From positions 1-29,387 of the IMG/VR virus record IMGVR_UViG_3300024517_000084: a DNA stretch of 29,387 nt; one strand, written 5' to 3'. Under the pieces are notes generated by a model. The model saw only the letters and a program-made list of their open reading frames with translations, was not told the DNA's origin and did no database searches. Both the position numbers and the translations under genes were made by a program. The DNA is from a virus. Shown in pieces: positions 1-6,518 of the stretch (position 1 is the stretch's first letter; each line of letters opens with the position of its first letter).

Positions 1-1
1 A

Positions 2-709
2 GAAGCGTATACTCCTACACAGAATCATACTATTATAGAAACCATGCAAGAAATTGCTGGTCAAAATAATTTAGAAATAGTAAAAGCAGTACCTTTTAAC
101 GAAGGGAGAAAAGTAATGATACAGATGAAACGTCCTAATAACCATGTAGTTATAGGAGGCCAAGATACTGAACAATACATTTATGCTATTAATAGTCATG
201 ATGGGAGTTCTAGTCTTAAGTTTGGATTTATGAATACAGTTGTATTCTGTCAAAATCAATTTGGATGGTTAAACTCTAATGCTATATCAGGTTATAGACA
301 TACACAGTCTATACAAGATAAAGTAAAAGAACTACCAGCTATAATTAATTTTACAGCAGAAGAAGAAAAGATTGCAGAACTACAACACTTTAGTGGTCAA
401 TCAATTGGTAGAGATGCTATTGAAGAAATGTTATTTAGTCTTACTAAAATTGATAGAGCTATGAGTCCTAGAGAATTAGAAAACTTTTCTACAAGATCTA
501 AGAATATATATAATGACTTACAGAGTTGTATAATAGAGGAAACATCTAGGGTAGGATTAACTAAATGGGGTTTATTTAATGGTGTAACTAAGTATACTAC
601 ACATATGAAATCTGCACCATTAAGAAATAACGGTAGGCAGGAAAGTATTATTACTGGATCTGCTGGTAAAATGAATGAGAAAGCTTATAACTTCTTATTA
701 AATTATTAA
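2..709 (+). CDS. DUF932 family phage/plasmid protein, 5' end outside the window
   Basis: The frame is open from base 2, so the gene begins upstream of the window; the first internal ATG is at 44. The sequence matches the DUF932 (phage/plasmid-like TIGR03299) pattern. It has a TPTQNH-like segment before the internal ATG, a central part with the NSHDGSSSLKFGF stretch, a VVFCQNQ segment (family: vRvvC.N), an RHTQS segment, and a C-terminal KWGLFNGVTKYTTH block followed by a GSAGKMNEKAYNFL ending. The biochemical role of DUF932 is not established; in phages and plasmids these genes often sit near replication or accessory genes. The reading frame ends just before a strong terminator, so this gene closes a transcription unit. 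The family call is from recall of its pattern and is fairly secure; a function is not assigned. Confidence 0.8.
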   Translation, partial: EAYTPTQNHTIIETMQEIAGQNNLEIVKAVPFNEGRKVMIQMKRPNNHVVIGGQDTEQYIYAINSHDGSSSLKFGFMNTVVFCQNQFGWLNSNAISGYRHTQSIQDKVKELPAIINFTAEEEKIAELQHFSGQSIGRDAIEEMLFSLTKIDRAMSPRELENFSTRSKNIYNDLQSCIIEETSRVGLTKWGLFNGVTKYTTHMKSAPLRNNGRQESIITGSAGKMNEKAYNFLLNY

Positions 710-721
710 ACAACTTGAGAT

Positions 722-748
722 GGGGCTTATCAGCCCCTTTCTTTTTTT
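722..748 (+). terminator. Rho-independent terminator after the DUF932 gene
   Basis: A perfect 6-bp stem, GGGGCT paired with AGCCCC (722-727 and 732-737), encloses a TATC loop. It is followed by TTTC and seven further T residues ending at 748. It lies 13 bases after the stop codon and separates the DUF932 gene from the small-gene cluster that starts at 774. Confidence 0.9.
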
Positions 749-773
749 ATAACTAACAAAAAAAAATAAAATT

Positions 774-1118
774 ATGGGAGCAACAAATTTCGGAGATCTA
801 GCAGTAGGTAGATACAAAAACGCCACAGAAGCTTATAGCGACTTGGTAGAGGACGCATTACATGATTATGGTCATGATAGTTACAATGGTACAATATCAA
901 CAACATCGGGCTTTAAAATGCGTGATGATAATCCACGATATGGAACTAAAGCATTTCGTAAGTGGGAAGATAATATGCTTGAATTTGCAGAAAAATGGGG
1001 AAATTGTATTTGTATAGAATTAACAGGAGCAGTATTAAAAAGAATGAAAGAAGATAGAGGCTATAAAGGCAAGAAAGGTATTAAGGCTTTTTACTTTATT
1101 GGATGGGCAGCACAATAA
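774..1118 (+). CDS. Conserved-type small phage protein, function unknown (114 aa)
   Basis: First gene after the terminator. The start has the A-rich context aaaaataaaattATG and no Shine-Dalgarno sequence, as expected in Bacteroidota. The product begins MGATNFGDLAVGRYKNATEA and resembles small phage proteins that share an N-terminal GATNFG segment and a middle part rich in Tyr, Asp and Gly. No catalytic motif, membrane segment or signal peptide is visible. The next gene's ATG follows 13 bases after the stop. I recognise the type but not a function. Confidence 0.75.
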   Translation: MGATNFGDLAVGRYKNATEAYSDLVEDALHDYGHDSYNGTISTTSGFKMRDDNPRYGTKAFRKWEDNMLEFAEKWGNCICIELTGAVLKRMKEDRGYKGKKGIKAFYFIGWAAQ

Positions 1119-1131
1119 AAATAATAAAATT

Positions 1132-1359
1132 ATGAAAGAATTTAATCTAATGCGACTAATGGATAGTTGCTGCATAACAATAGATATAGAGTATTATGAT
1201 GAATTATTTGATTATCTAATAGAATTAGATGTTGATTTAAACGAATTAAACATTGATGACTTAGTAGTAAATGGAGTACAATTCATAGAAAGTGGAGCTC
1301 AAGCTTTACAAGATTTCTATGTTTTAAAAGAAACCGACACTGGATGTTGGGTAATATAA
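1132..1359 (+). CDS. Small acidic protein, unknown (75 aa)
   Basis: I chose ATG 1132 over an in-frame ATG at 1099. The later start has the same aataaaattATG context as its neighbours and does not overlap the preceding gene. The product is acidic, with repeated Asp/Glu-Leu stretches (for example DVDLNELNIDDLVVNG), and has two Cys side by side near residues 12-13. There is no membrane segment and no recognised family. It is probably one of a run of accessory early genes co-transcribed from upstream. Confidence 0.7.
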   Translation: MKEFNLMRLMDSCCITIDIEYYDELFDYLIELDVDLNELNIDDLVVNGVQFIESGAQALQDFYVLKETDTGCWVI

Positions 1360-1367
1360 AATAAATT

Positions 1368-1547
1368 ATGGAAACAATAATAAAAAATTATAAAGAAAAA
1401 TATGGCTATTCCCCCACCATTTTTGAAATATATAATTTATATAAAGAGGGAAGTTTAAGTTTGTCGGATAAAGAGGAAAACGCTTTAATAATAGAAACTT
1501 TAAAAAAGGTCGTATTGATAAAAAAAGAATTAGGAACTAATAAATAA
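1368..1547 (+). CDS. Short unknown protein (59 aa)
   Basis: This short frame fills the gap between its neighbours and starts in the same context, aaataaattATG. It stops 3 bases before the next ATG. The translation begins METIIKNYKEKYGYSPTIFE and is Lys/Glu rich and probably helical. The segment YKEKYGYSPTIFEIYNLYKEG resembles short helical LexA/HTH-like N-terminal regions (KYGYSPT), but this is too short for a firm call. Position and start context make it likely to be a real gene. Confidence 0.6.
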   Translation: METIIKNYKEKYGYSPTIFEIYNLYKEGSLSLSDKEENALIIETLKKVVLIKKELGTNK

Positions 1548-1550
1548 ATT

Positions 1551-1811
1551 ATGAAAGTAAAAATTGGAAACCTCTCAGTCTATCATAGATTTACTGAGAT
1601 AGAAATTGAAATTCCTCAAATAGATGATGAGGAAGTTAGTAGATACTTATATGAAAATGAAGATAAGTGGATTGACAAATTAGACTCTGAAGTAAATAAA
1701 AGTACTACTCAGTTTACATCAGGTAAAGGAGAGTATGATGGATATGATGATGGCTCAGAGTCAGAAACAAGATTTGATATTGTAGGTAAACAATATGGAG
1801 GACATTTATAA
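1551..1811 (+). CDS. Small acidic protein, unknown (86 aa)
   Basis: Starts at aaataaattATG, 3 bases after the previous stop. The product is acidic, with alternating charged residues in EIEIEIPQIDDEEV and a Gly/Asp-rich C-terminal part (GEYDGYDDGSESETRFD). No membrane segment, Cys cluster or known motif is seen. It lies within the small-gene run after the first terminator. Function is not recognised. Confidence 0.7.
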   Translation: MKVKIGNLSVYHRFTEIEIEIPQIDDEEVSRYLYENEDKWIDKLDSEVNKSTTQFTSGKGEYDGYDDGSESETRFDIVGKQYGGHL

Positions 1812-1828
1812 ATTAAATAAATAAAATT

Positions 1829-2086
1829 ATGGAATACAAAATTGAAGGAAAACCAGTAGAACAATACTGGACAGAAAAAATTGCTAAACGTTTAGTTGGC
1901 AAGAAAATAACAAAAATTGAATATATGACTAGGCATGAAATGGAAGATAATATGTGGTATAAACGCCCAATAGCCATTCAGTTAGATAATAAATATTGGT
2001 TAGTACCAATGATGGATGATGAAGGTAATGATGGTGGAGCTATATCTACTACCTTTAAAGATTTATCAATAATACCAGTAATATGA
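1829..2086 (+). CDS. Small phage protein of a recurrent type, unknown function (85 aa)
   Basis: The start context is aataaaattATG. The product pattern is a polar N-terminus, then MWYKRPIAIQLDNKYWLVP, then MMDDEGNDGGAISTTF. It resembles a recurrent type of small phage protein with a Trp/Tyr-rich strand followed by a DDEGNDGGA turn. It looks like a small mixed alpha/beta protein without catalytic residues that I can name. The stop overlaps the next ATG (ATGA), indicating translational coupling with the following gene. Confidence 0.75.
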   Translation: MEYKIEGKPVEQYWTEKIAKRLVGKKITKIEYMTRHEMEDNMWYKRPIAIQLDNKYWLVPMMDDEGNDGGAISTTFKDLSIIPVI

Positions 2087-2379
2087 ATAAACTACATAAA
2101 TTAGTTAGACAAATATTAAATATATCTAAAGCAGCTAAAGATGATGATAGATCATTATGTGTTCAAGTATGGCTACATCAAATGCCTTTAGATATAAAAT
2201 TAGAAGACTTCTTTGAAACTTATTTAAGTAATAAAATACTGTCTACTGCCGACTCTATAACAAGAGCTAGAAGAAAACTACAAGAGGTTGATAAAACTCT
2301 TAGAGGAAAAAAATGGTACGAAAGACATAATCGTGCTGAAGAATACAAGCAAGAGATAGTTAACTTTAAATACGAATAA
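2083..2379 (+). CDS. Small basic phage protein with helical C-terminus (98 aa)
   Basis: Overlaps the previous gene by ATGA. The product is basic and mostly helical. The segment STADSITRARRKLQEVDKTL followed by LRGKKWYERHN resembles a motif seen in many short phage proteins (SI.RaRRkLQe..p.LRG..W..R), which looks like a helix-turn-helix type nucleic-acid contact. The exact role is unknown. Its place directly before a zinc-ribbon protein and the replicative helicase suggests a DNA-metabolism role, which is inference only. Confidence 0.7.
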   Translation: MNKLHKLVRQILNISKAAKDDDRSLCVQVWLHQMPLDIKLEDFFETYLSNKILSTADSITRARRKLQEVDKTLRGKKWYERHNRAEEYKQEIVNFKYE

Positions 2380-2380
2380 T

Positions 2381-2632
2381 ATGTTAGTAAGTAAATGTTG
2401 TGGATCAGAATATGAGGAGAGTACCGTAAGTTGGTGCTGCTCCGCTCAAATATCAGACTCAGGAATATGTTATGAATGTAAAGAGCATACGGAATCAGAG
2501 GGCTACGAGTGTACAGAGTGTGGTGATTGGCTAGACGAAATAGATTTAGAGTCTTTAGACGAGTATAATAATAGAATGAGAGAAAATGCATTAGAAGATA
2601 AAGCTGACGCTAAAAGAAAATACAAAGAATAA
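2381..2632 (+). CDS. Cys-rich zinc-ribbon-like protein (83 aa)
   Basis: Starts 1 base after the previous stop. The N-terminal half has several Cys pairs: SKCCGSEY, VSWCCSA, ICYECKEH and YECTECGDWLDE. The CxxC knuckles near residues 30-33 and 44-47 fit a small zinc-binding domain. The C-terminal third is a charged helix (Glu/Lys/Arg rich). Such small zinc ribbons occur widely in phages and their partners are unknown. It sits immediately upstream of the helicase gene. Confidence 0.7.
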   Translation: MLVSKCCGSEYEESTVSWCCSAQISDSGICYECKEHTESEGYECTECGDWLDEIDLESLDEYNNRMRENALEDKADAKRKYKE

Positions 2633-2666
2633 TATATGTATATTCGCTCTTCCTTAAAATTATATT

Positions 2667-3962
2667 ATGACTAATTATGAAATAGAAGAAACACTACTAG
2701 GCAAACTAATAGTAGAAAAAGAAGTATATGATAAATATGCTAATGTTATACATGAAGGATTATTTAACACTCCATTCCATAAGTCAGTATTTCTAGCGAT
2801 GGAAAAACAAATAGAAAGAGGAGAAACAGTAGACATTTTAACTTTAGGTAAACTTATAAAGGGAGATGATGTAGTCCTAAAACTATCAGAAATAACAGAA
2901 GAAGCATACTCTTTTACAGAGGCTAAGACTTGTATTGCAATCTTAACTGAAGAATTTCAAAAGAGAATTTTGCTTGGTATTGTTTCTGACGTAAACAATC
3001 AACTCACAGAAAGAGAAGAATTAGAAGTTATAATAGGAGGTATGGAAAAACAAATCTCTAAACTTAATCTATCTAAAGGAGAGGAGCTTGCTGATCTTAA
3101 AAAACAATTAAGATTAATGCTCGATGATATTCAAGTAAGAATGAATACTGAGGGACTTATGGGAGCCCCAACAGGATTTAAAGAAATTGACAGATTTACA
3201 GGAGGTTGGCAAGAAACTGACCTTATAATTGTAGGAGGCGCTTCATCTATGGGTAAAACAAGCTTTGCTTTAGCACTAGCGCTTAACGCTGCTAAGTATG
3301 GCGATGTACCTACAGTTATATTCTCTTATGAAATGAGTAGCTTACAGCTGTTAAAAAGATTAATCTCTGTAGAATCAGAAGTTAGTAATAACTATATAGC
3401 AAACGGAACTCTTAATGATGAAGAATTAAGAAGAATACATGATGCTACCGCAACAATAGAAAGCATACCTATTAATATAGATGAATGTAATCTTACATCT
3501 TTAAATTATTTAGTGTACAGAATCAAAGAATATGTTAAAAATAAAGGTGTTAAGATAGTTATGGTAGATTATCTTCAATTAGTTTCATATACATCTAAAG
3601 GATTATCTAGAGAGCAAGAAGTTAGCAAGGTTGCTAGAAAATTAAAAAACCTAGCTAAAGAACTTAGTATAACTATTATTGCATTAAGTCAGCTTAATAG
3701 AGGTGTAGGCATGAGAAACAATAGCAAGCCAACATTATCAGACCTTAGAGAGTCTGGCGAGATAGAACAAGCAGCAGATGTAGTTATGTTAATCTACAGA
3801 CCTGAATACTACGGATTAGAATATGATGATAATGGTAACAATTCAAAAGGTATTGCTAGTATTATATTTGCTAAGGGTAGAAACATCGGTGTAGGCGAAA
3901 TAACACTGAAATTTATAAGTGAATTAACTAAATTTGAAGATTATGAAAAAGACTATTCTTAA
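2667..3962 (+). CDS. dnaB: Replicative DNA helicase, DnaB family
   Basis: A 431-residue DnaB-type hexameric helicase that unwinds DNA at the phage replication fork. The N-terminal DnaB_N region spans about residues 5-65. The linker TGFKEIDRFTGG (169-180) leads into the RecA-like core. Walker A is GASSMGKTS (191-199, K197, T198), the catalytic Glu lies in SYEMSS (E222), and Walker B is VMVDYLQLV (D301). The SQLNR motif (341-345) and SDLRESGEIEQAADVV (358-373) are typical of the DnaB C-terminal domain, as is the basic AKGRNIG near 402-408. The length is close to the family norm and no motif is missing. It is the only replication-fork enzyme recognised in the window. Its end overlaps the next small gene by 20 bases. 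Confidence 0.96.
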   Translation: MTNYEIEETLLGKLIVEKEVYDKYANVIHEGLFNTPFHKSVFLAMEKQIERGETVDILTLGKLIKGDDVVLKLSEITEEAYSFTEAKTCIAILTEEFQKRILLGIVSDVNNQLTEREELEVIIGGMEKQISKLNLSKGEELADLKKQLRLMLDDIQVRMNTEGLMGAPTGFKEIDRFTGGWQETDLIIVGGASSMGKTSFALALALNAAKYGDVPTVIFSYEMSSLQLLKRLISVESEVSNNYIANGTLNDEELRRIHDATATIESIPINIDECNLTSLNYLVYRIKEYVKNKGVKIVMVDYLQLVSYTSKGLSREQEVSKVARKLKNLAKELSITIIALSQLNRGVGMRNNSKPTLSDLRESGEIEQAADVVMLIYRPEYYGLEYDDNGNNSKGIASIIFAKGRNIGVGEITLKFISELTKFEDYEKDYS

Positions 3963-4095
3963 AAAATACCCACTGCTAATTACAATAGCACTTTCAGTGC
4001 TTATTTTATACATAGCACCAGTGTTGCTTTATATATTTATAGCAATATTAATAGCACTACCTATTTATTTAGCTGTTCGATTGTTTGGAGGATAA
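3943..4095 (+). CDS. Small membrane protein (50 aa)
   Basis: A short frame starting inside the end of the helicase gene (ATG 3943; 20-base overlap) and ending at 4095. The product has a basic N-terminus (MKKTILKKY) followed by almost continuous hydrophobic sequence, enough for two short transmembrane helices separated near a Pro. The basic start predicts a cytoplasmic N-terminus. It fills what would otherwise be a 120-base gap in a tightly packed operon. Function unknown. Confidence 0.6.
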   Translation: MKKTILKKYPLLITIALSVLILYIAPVLLYIFIAILIALPIYLAVRLFGG

Positions 4096-4114
4096 TAAAT
4101 ATTTTGTATATTTG
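4084..4114 (+). promoter_or_regulatory. Candidate Bacteroidota-type promoter (TTTG-N19-TATATTTG)
   Basis: TTTG at 4084-4087 and TATATTTG at 4107-4114 match the Bacteroidota -33 and -7 elements with 19 bases between them. Transcription would begin near 4120, shortly before the ATG at 4136. The site lies over the end of one small gene and upstream of the HU-like, Rad52-like and SSB-like genes, so it could boost the recombination set separately from the helicase. Confidence 0.45.
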
Positions 4115-4135
4115 GCCTCTAAAGTATTGAAAAGC

Positions 4136-4366
4136 ATGGGAATATTAACAGTAGCAGGATTTACCGCAATAGGATATTATATAATATTGCACAAAATACT
4201 AGGAAGAAAAACTCTAGTAAAAACACAAACCATTTGGGATTTAGTATTCACTATAGGGATACCTATTTTATTTATAGGAACATTTAGTGGACTAGCAACA
4301 GCAGTGATAGCGGGAGTAATATTCTCCTTGCTCACTGCAATAACACCAAAGCCTGATGGAAAATAA
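4136..4366 (+). CDS. Small membrane protein (76 aa; alternative start 4085)
   Basis: The product is hydrophobic, with a first membrane helix near its start (GILTVAGFTAIGYYIIL), a basic loop (KILGRKTLVK), and two further hydrophobic stretches around FTIGIPILFIGTF and TAVIAGVIFSLL, so two or three transmembrane helices. I prefer ATG 4136 because the candidate promoter at 4084-4114 would start transcription upstream of it. A TTG at 4085 would give a 93-residue form that overlaps the previous gene. No family recognised. The stop lies inside the next gene (11-base overlap). Confidence 0.55.
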   Translation: MGILTVAGFTAIGYYIILHKILGRKTLVKTQTIWDLVFTIGIPILFIGTFSGLATAVIAGVIFSLLTAITPKPDGK

Positions 4367-4589
4367 AAGTAATAGATCATATTTAAAAGATATTGTAAAT
4401 GAAATATCTCACGATCTAGGAATAAATAAATCTGTTGTAAAGAAAGTATTAACAGAAGCGTTTAAAGAGATTGCTTTAATACTAATCCTTAAAGGAAAAC
4501 CTGTAATGATTAGAAGATTTGTAAAATTTGTAGTTGCATTAAAGACTATAAAAATAATTAAAGAACAATTAGAGAGTAAAGAAAAATGA
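4356..4589 (+). CDS. Truncated HU/IHF-like protein (77 aa)
   Basis: Residues about 10-60 follow the N-terminal half of bacterial HU/IHF. There is KDIVNEISHDLGINKSVVKK (two helices with the family's xIGLSK-type turn), then an amphipathic helix, then KGKPVMIRRFVKFVV, which corresponds to the HU segment with the GxFGxF strand. The long beta-arm that wraps DNA in HU is missing and is replaced by a Lys-rich helix. It may dimerise like HU but bind DNA differently. It is embedded by overlaps between a membrane protein and the Rad52-like gene (ATGA). Confidence 0.55.
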   Translation: MENKSNRSYLKDIVNEISHDLGINKSVVKKVLTEAFKEIALILILKGKPVMIRRFVKFVVALKTIKIIKEQLESKEK

Positions 4590-5059
4590 AATTAGAAAAA
4601 CTAAAAGAAGAACTTCCTTTTAAATGGAGAGTACAGTCATCTAAATACGGCAAGACAACTTGTGTTGCTTATATAGATGCTAGAGATGCTCAAGATTTAT
4701 TAGATAAAGTTTGTGGGCCAGAGAATTGGCAAACACTTTACTACGAAGAGAATGGGTTACTATTCTGTAAGGTAGGTATTAAAGTGAAAGATGATTGGGT
4801 TTGGAAATCAGATACTGGTTCTGAGTCTAATGTAGAGAAAGACAAAGGGCATGTTTCAGATGCCTTTAAAAGAGCTTGTGTAAATTGGGGTGTAGGAAGA
4901 TTCTTATATAGACTACCAATACAAACACTACAAAACAAGCAACATACTAACGGTAAGGAATATCCTTATATACCAGAAAAGAATAAATTAATCTTTGATG
5001 GAGGGACATTAACAAAATATATTAACTGGAAATTAAATAAAGAAAAAAAAAGTAAATAA
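4586..5059 (+). CDS. Rad52/22-type single-strand annealing protein
   Basis: A 157-residue Rad52-superfamily single-strand annealing protein, the phage counterpart of Rad52 and Red-beta type recombinases. Typical segments are an N-terminal PFKWRVQ, then AYIDARDAQDLLDKV, GPENWQTLYY, a GIKVKDDWVWKSDTGSES strand pair, and the signature SDAFKRACVNWGVGRFLYR. It lacks the long C-terminal region of eukaryotic Rad52, as usual for phage forms. It overlaps the previous gene by ATGA and the SSB-like gene by TAATG. This ties its translation to the SSB, its likely working partner on single-stranded DNA. A RecE-like nuclease lies about 1.5 kb downstream. Confidence 0.88.
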   Translation: MKLEKLKEELPFKWRVQSSKYGKTTCVAYIDARDAQDLLDKVCGPENWQTLYYEENGLLFCKVGIKVKDDWVWKSDTGSESNVEKDKGHVSDAFKRACVNWGVGRFLYRLPIQTLQNKQHTNGKEYPYIPEKNKLIFDGGTLTKYINWKLNKEKKSK

Positions 5060-5658
5060 TGAAAGTATTACCATTTGACTTAAGTGTCACAACAACAGGG
5101 CCTGCTAAGGGCGAAAGACTAGAATTTATAACTCCTGGAGCTCACCCTTGTGAAGTAACAGGAATAAAAACATCTGATCAATTAGATAATTATACTGGAA
5201 GTCCGTTTATAGACTTCTTAGTGACTTCTAATGGAAGTGTAGGAAAGTGTAGGTTTTGGGCAGTAAAAGATACTGACAAACAATCATCTAAAGATTGGAA
5301 GATAAAACAATTAAAAGATTTCTTAATTAATTGCGGAGTAAAAGATTTCTCAGACGATAGTAAAGCAATGAATGAGGCTTTAGGAAAAAAGCTAATGATT
5401 ACATTTACATCTCAAGAATACACAACTATAGTTAAGACTACAAGTGAACCTGTAATCAGAACATCTGTAGGATATAGATGGAGTGCTAAAGAAGGAGGAA
5501 GATGTACTTACAATGCGGATATGAATCAAGTATTGGATACAGCTGCAAGAGTAGAATTTGCTAAAACTCATAAGAAATGGGCTGACGCAAACAATACAAT
5601 GGCTAATGAAGATATAGTATCAATGAGTACAGACTCTGATGAAGATATGCCGTTCTAA
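5059..5658 (+). CDS. SSB-like single-stranded DNA-binding protein with acidic C-terminal tip
   Basis: The product (199 aa) does not show a textbook OB-fold signature that I can name. It does have the layout of a single-stranded DNA-binding protein: a beta-rich N-terminal part (PGAHPCEVTGIK, GSPFIDFLVTS, GKCRFWAV) and an acidic tail ending TDSDEDMPF. That tail closely copies the SSB tip (DDDIPF) through which bacterial SSB recruits partner proteins. The gene starts within the stop of the Rad52-like gene (TAATG). Position, size and tail together support the SSB role. I infer that it coats DNA for the annealase and helicase. Confidence 0.75.
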   Translation: MKVLPFDLSVTTTGPAKGERLEFITPGAHPCEVTGIKTSDQLDNYTGSPFIDFLVTSNGSVGKCRFWAVKDTDKQSSKDWKIKQLKDFLINCGVKDFSDDSKAMNEALGKKLMITFTSQEYTTIVKTTSEPVIRTSVGYRWSAKEGGRCTYNADMNQVLDTAARVEFAKTHKKWADANNTMANEDIVSMSTDSDEDMPF

Positions 5659-5675
5659 ACAAATATAAATGAGAG

Positions 5676-5748
5676 AGATAACAAATCCCTAGAGTATTCG
5701 TCTAGACCGTCTAAACCAAGGGTGCAACTCTCAAATTTATTGTTATCT
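5676..5748 (+). other. Possible structured RNA or DNA element in the 97-base gap before the RusA gene
   Basis: This gap stands out in an operon with overlapping genes and holds no frame of useful length. A 9-bp perfect inverted repeat, AGATAACAA (5676-5684) and TTGTTATCT (5740-5748), encloses a small hairpin CTAGA/TCTAG (5689-5693 and 5701-5705, 7-base loop) and a CCC/GGG pair nearby. The outer stem overlaps the candidate -7 box at 5744-5751. It could be a structured leader, a protein-binding operator or an origin-related element. The role is unknown. Confidence 0.35.
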
Positions 5749-5751
5749 TTG
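5744..5751 (+). promoter_or_regulatory. Candidate -7 box (TATCTTTG) for the RusA-like gene
   Basis: TATCTTTG fits the Bacteroidota -7 consensus TAnnTTTG. No good TTTG lies 19-21 bases upstream (GGTG at 5721-5724), so the -33 element is weak. The ATG at 5756 is only 4 bases past the box, so a transcript from here would be leaderless or nearly so. Confidence 0.35.
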
Positions 5752-5755
5752 CAAT

Positions 5756-6121
5756 ATGGCAGAGATATTTATAGCAGGAAATGTCCCATCTAGTAAGAAT
5801 GGAAAACGATGGACAGGAAAGTACTTAATTCATTCTAAAACAACGATGAATTACATAAAAGACTCAAAAGAAGATTGGGTTAACAATAAAGAAAAGTTCT
5901 TAAAATTAATAAAAGAAAAAGAACCACCATATGAGGTGAGTTTTAAATTCTTTAGAAAGAGCAGAAGAAAATTTGATTATATAAATCCAGCTCAAACAGC
6001 ACAGGATTTAATGGTTAAATATGAATGGATAGAAGATGATAATTGTGAATTTATAAAACCTTCATTTGAAGATTATGTTTATGATAAAGAAAATCCAGGA
6101 GTAGAAATACGAGTATTATAA
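5756..6121 (+). CDS. rusA: RusA-like Holliday-junction resolvase
   Basis: A 121-residue RusA-family endonuclease, which cleaves Holliday junctions made during recombination-dependent replication. It has the family opening (FIAGNVPSSKNGKRW), a basic patch RKSRRKF, then FDYINPAQTAQDLM (D74, N77, D84) and WIEDDNCE (D94, D95), close to the family pattern with acidic residues in two clusters. In E. coli RusA the first cluster is DLDN; here the second Asp position is Ile (D74-Y-I76-N77). The active site therefore either follows a subfamily variant or is weakened. The gene fits the neighbouring Rad52-like, SSB-like and RecE-like genes as a recombination set. Confidence 0.8.
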   Translation: MAEIFIAGNVPSSKNGKRWTGKYLIHSKTTMNYIKDSKEDWVNNKEKFLKLIKEKEPPYEVSFKFFRKSRRKFDYINPAQTAQDLMVKYEWIEDDNCEFIKPSFEDYVYDKENPGVEIRVL

Positions 6122-6135
6122 TTTAAAATAAAACA

Positions 6136-6465
6136 ATGGCAAAAACAAAAACAAAAAAATCAACAAAAGCAAAAGCAACAAAAAAAATAGATATTAATAT
6201 TGGAGGAAAATCTTTTAAGGTTGACGAAAGTGTTAATGAAACATTAATGATTATGTCTAATGCATTACAATCTCACGAGGTTGCATTATTAACATGGGCT
6301 TATAAAGATTATGCTGGCAACGAACCAGATCTTGATACTTTTAGAAAGAGTTTAAATGAATACTGTTTAAGTATCCCTAACTCTAAGGATATTATGAAAA
6401 GAATGGAAGATTTAGATAAGCAAGCCGCAGAGGAAAAGGACGAAAGCAAGGAGTCTAAAGAATAA
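6136..6465 (+). CDS. Protein with Lys-rich basic tail and acidic C-terminus, unknown (109 aa)
   Basis: The N-terminal 17 residues are almost only Lys, Thr and Ala (basic, unstructured). A DINIGGKSFKVDESV strand and a helical middle part follow, then an acidic/lysine end (AEEKDESKESKE). The basic tail suggests nucleic-acid contact; no family is recognised. The start aaataaaacaATG is typical of the operon. The stop falls just before a hairpin with a T-run, so this may be the last gene of a unit. Confidence 0.65.
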   Translation: MAKTKTKKSTKAKATKKIDINIGGKSFKVDESVNETLMIMSNALQSHEVALLTWAYKDYAGNEPDLDTFRKSLNEYCLSIPNSKDIMKRMEDLDKQAAEEKDESKESKE

Positions 6466-6475
6466 CTTTGTGGTT

Positions 6476-6511
6476 AAAAGGCCTCGCCCTTTATTGGGCT
6501 TGGCTTTTTTT
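6476..6511 (+). terminator. Hairpin with T-run between the 109-aa gene and the RecE-like gene
   Basis: GCCC (6486-6489) pairs with GGGC (6496-6499) around TTTATT, and GCC (6481-6483) pairs with GGC (6502-6504) beyond a 2x2 internal loop. Seven T residues follow (6505-6511). It has the form of an intrinsic terminator but sits only 7 bases before the ATG of the next gene, so it may limit read-through rather than stop it. Confidence 0.6.
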
Positions 6512-6518
6512 GCTTATA

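Noticed and set aside
1099-1131. Earlier in-frame ATG for the 75-residue gene.
   Set aside because: It overlaps the previous gene in another frame and lacks the AATAAAATT context found at 1132.
6468-6518. TTG start giving 17 extra residues to the RecE-like protein.
   Set aside because: The extra part is the translated terminator hairpin and T-run (a hydrophobic Leu/Trp string), while the homologous part begins after ATG 6519.
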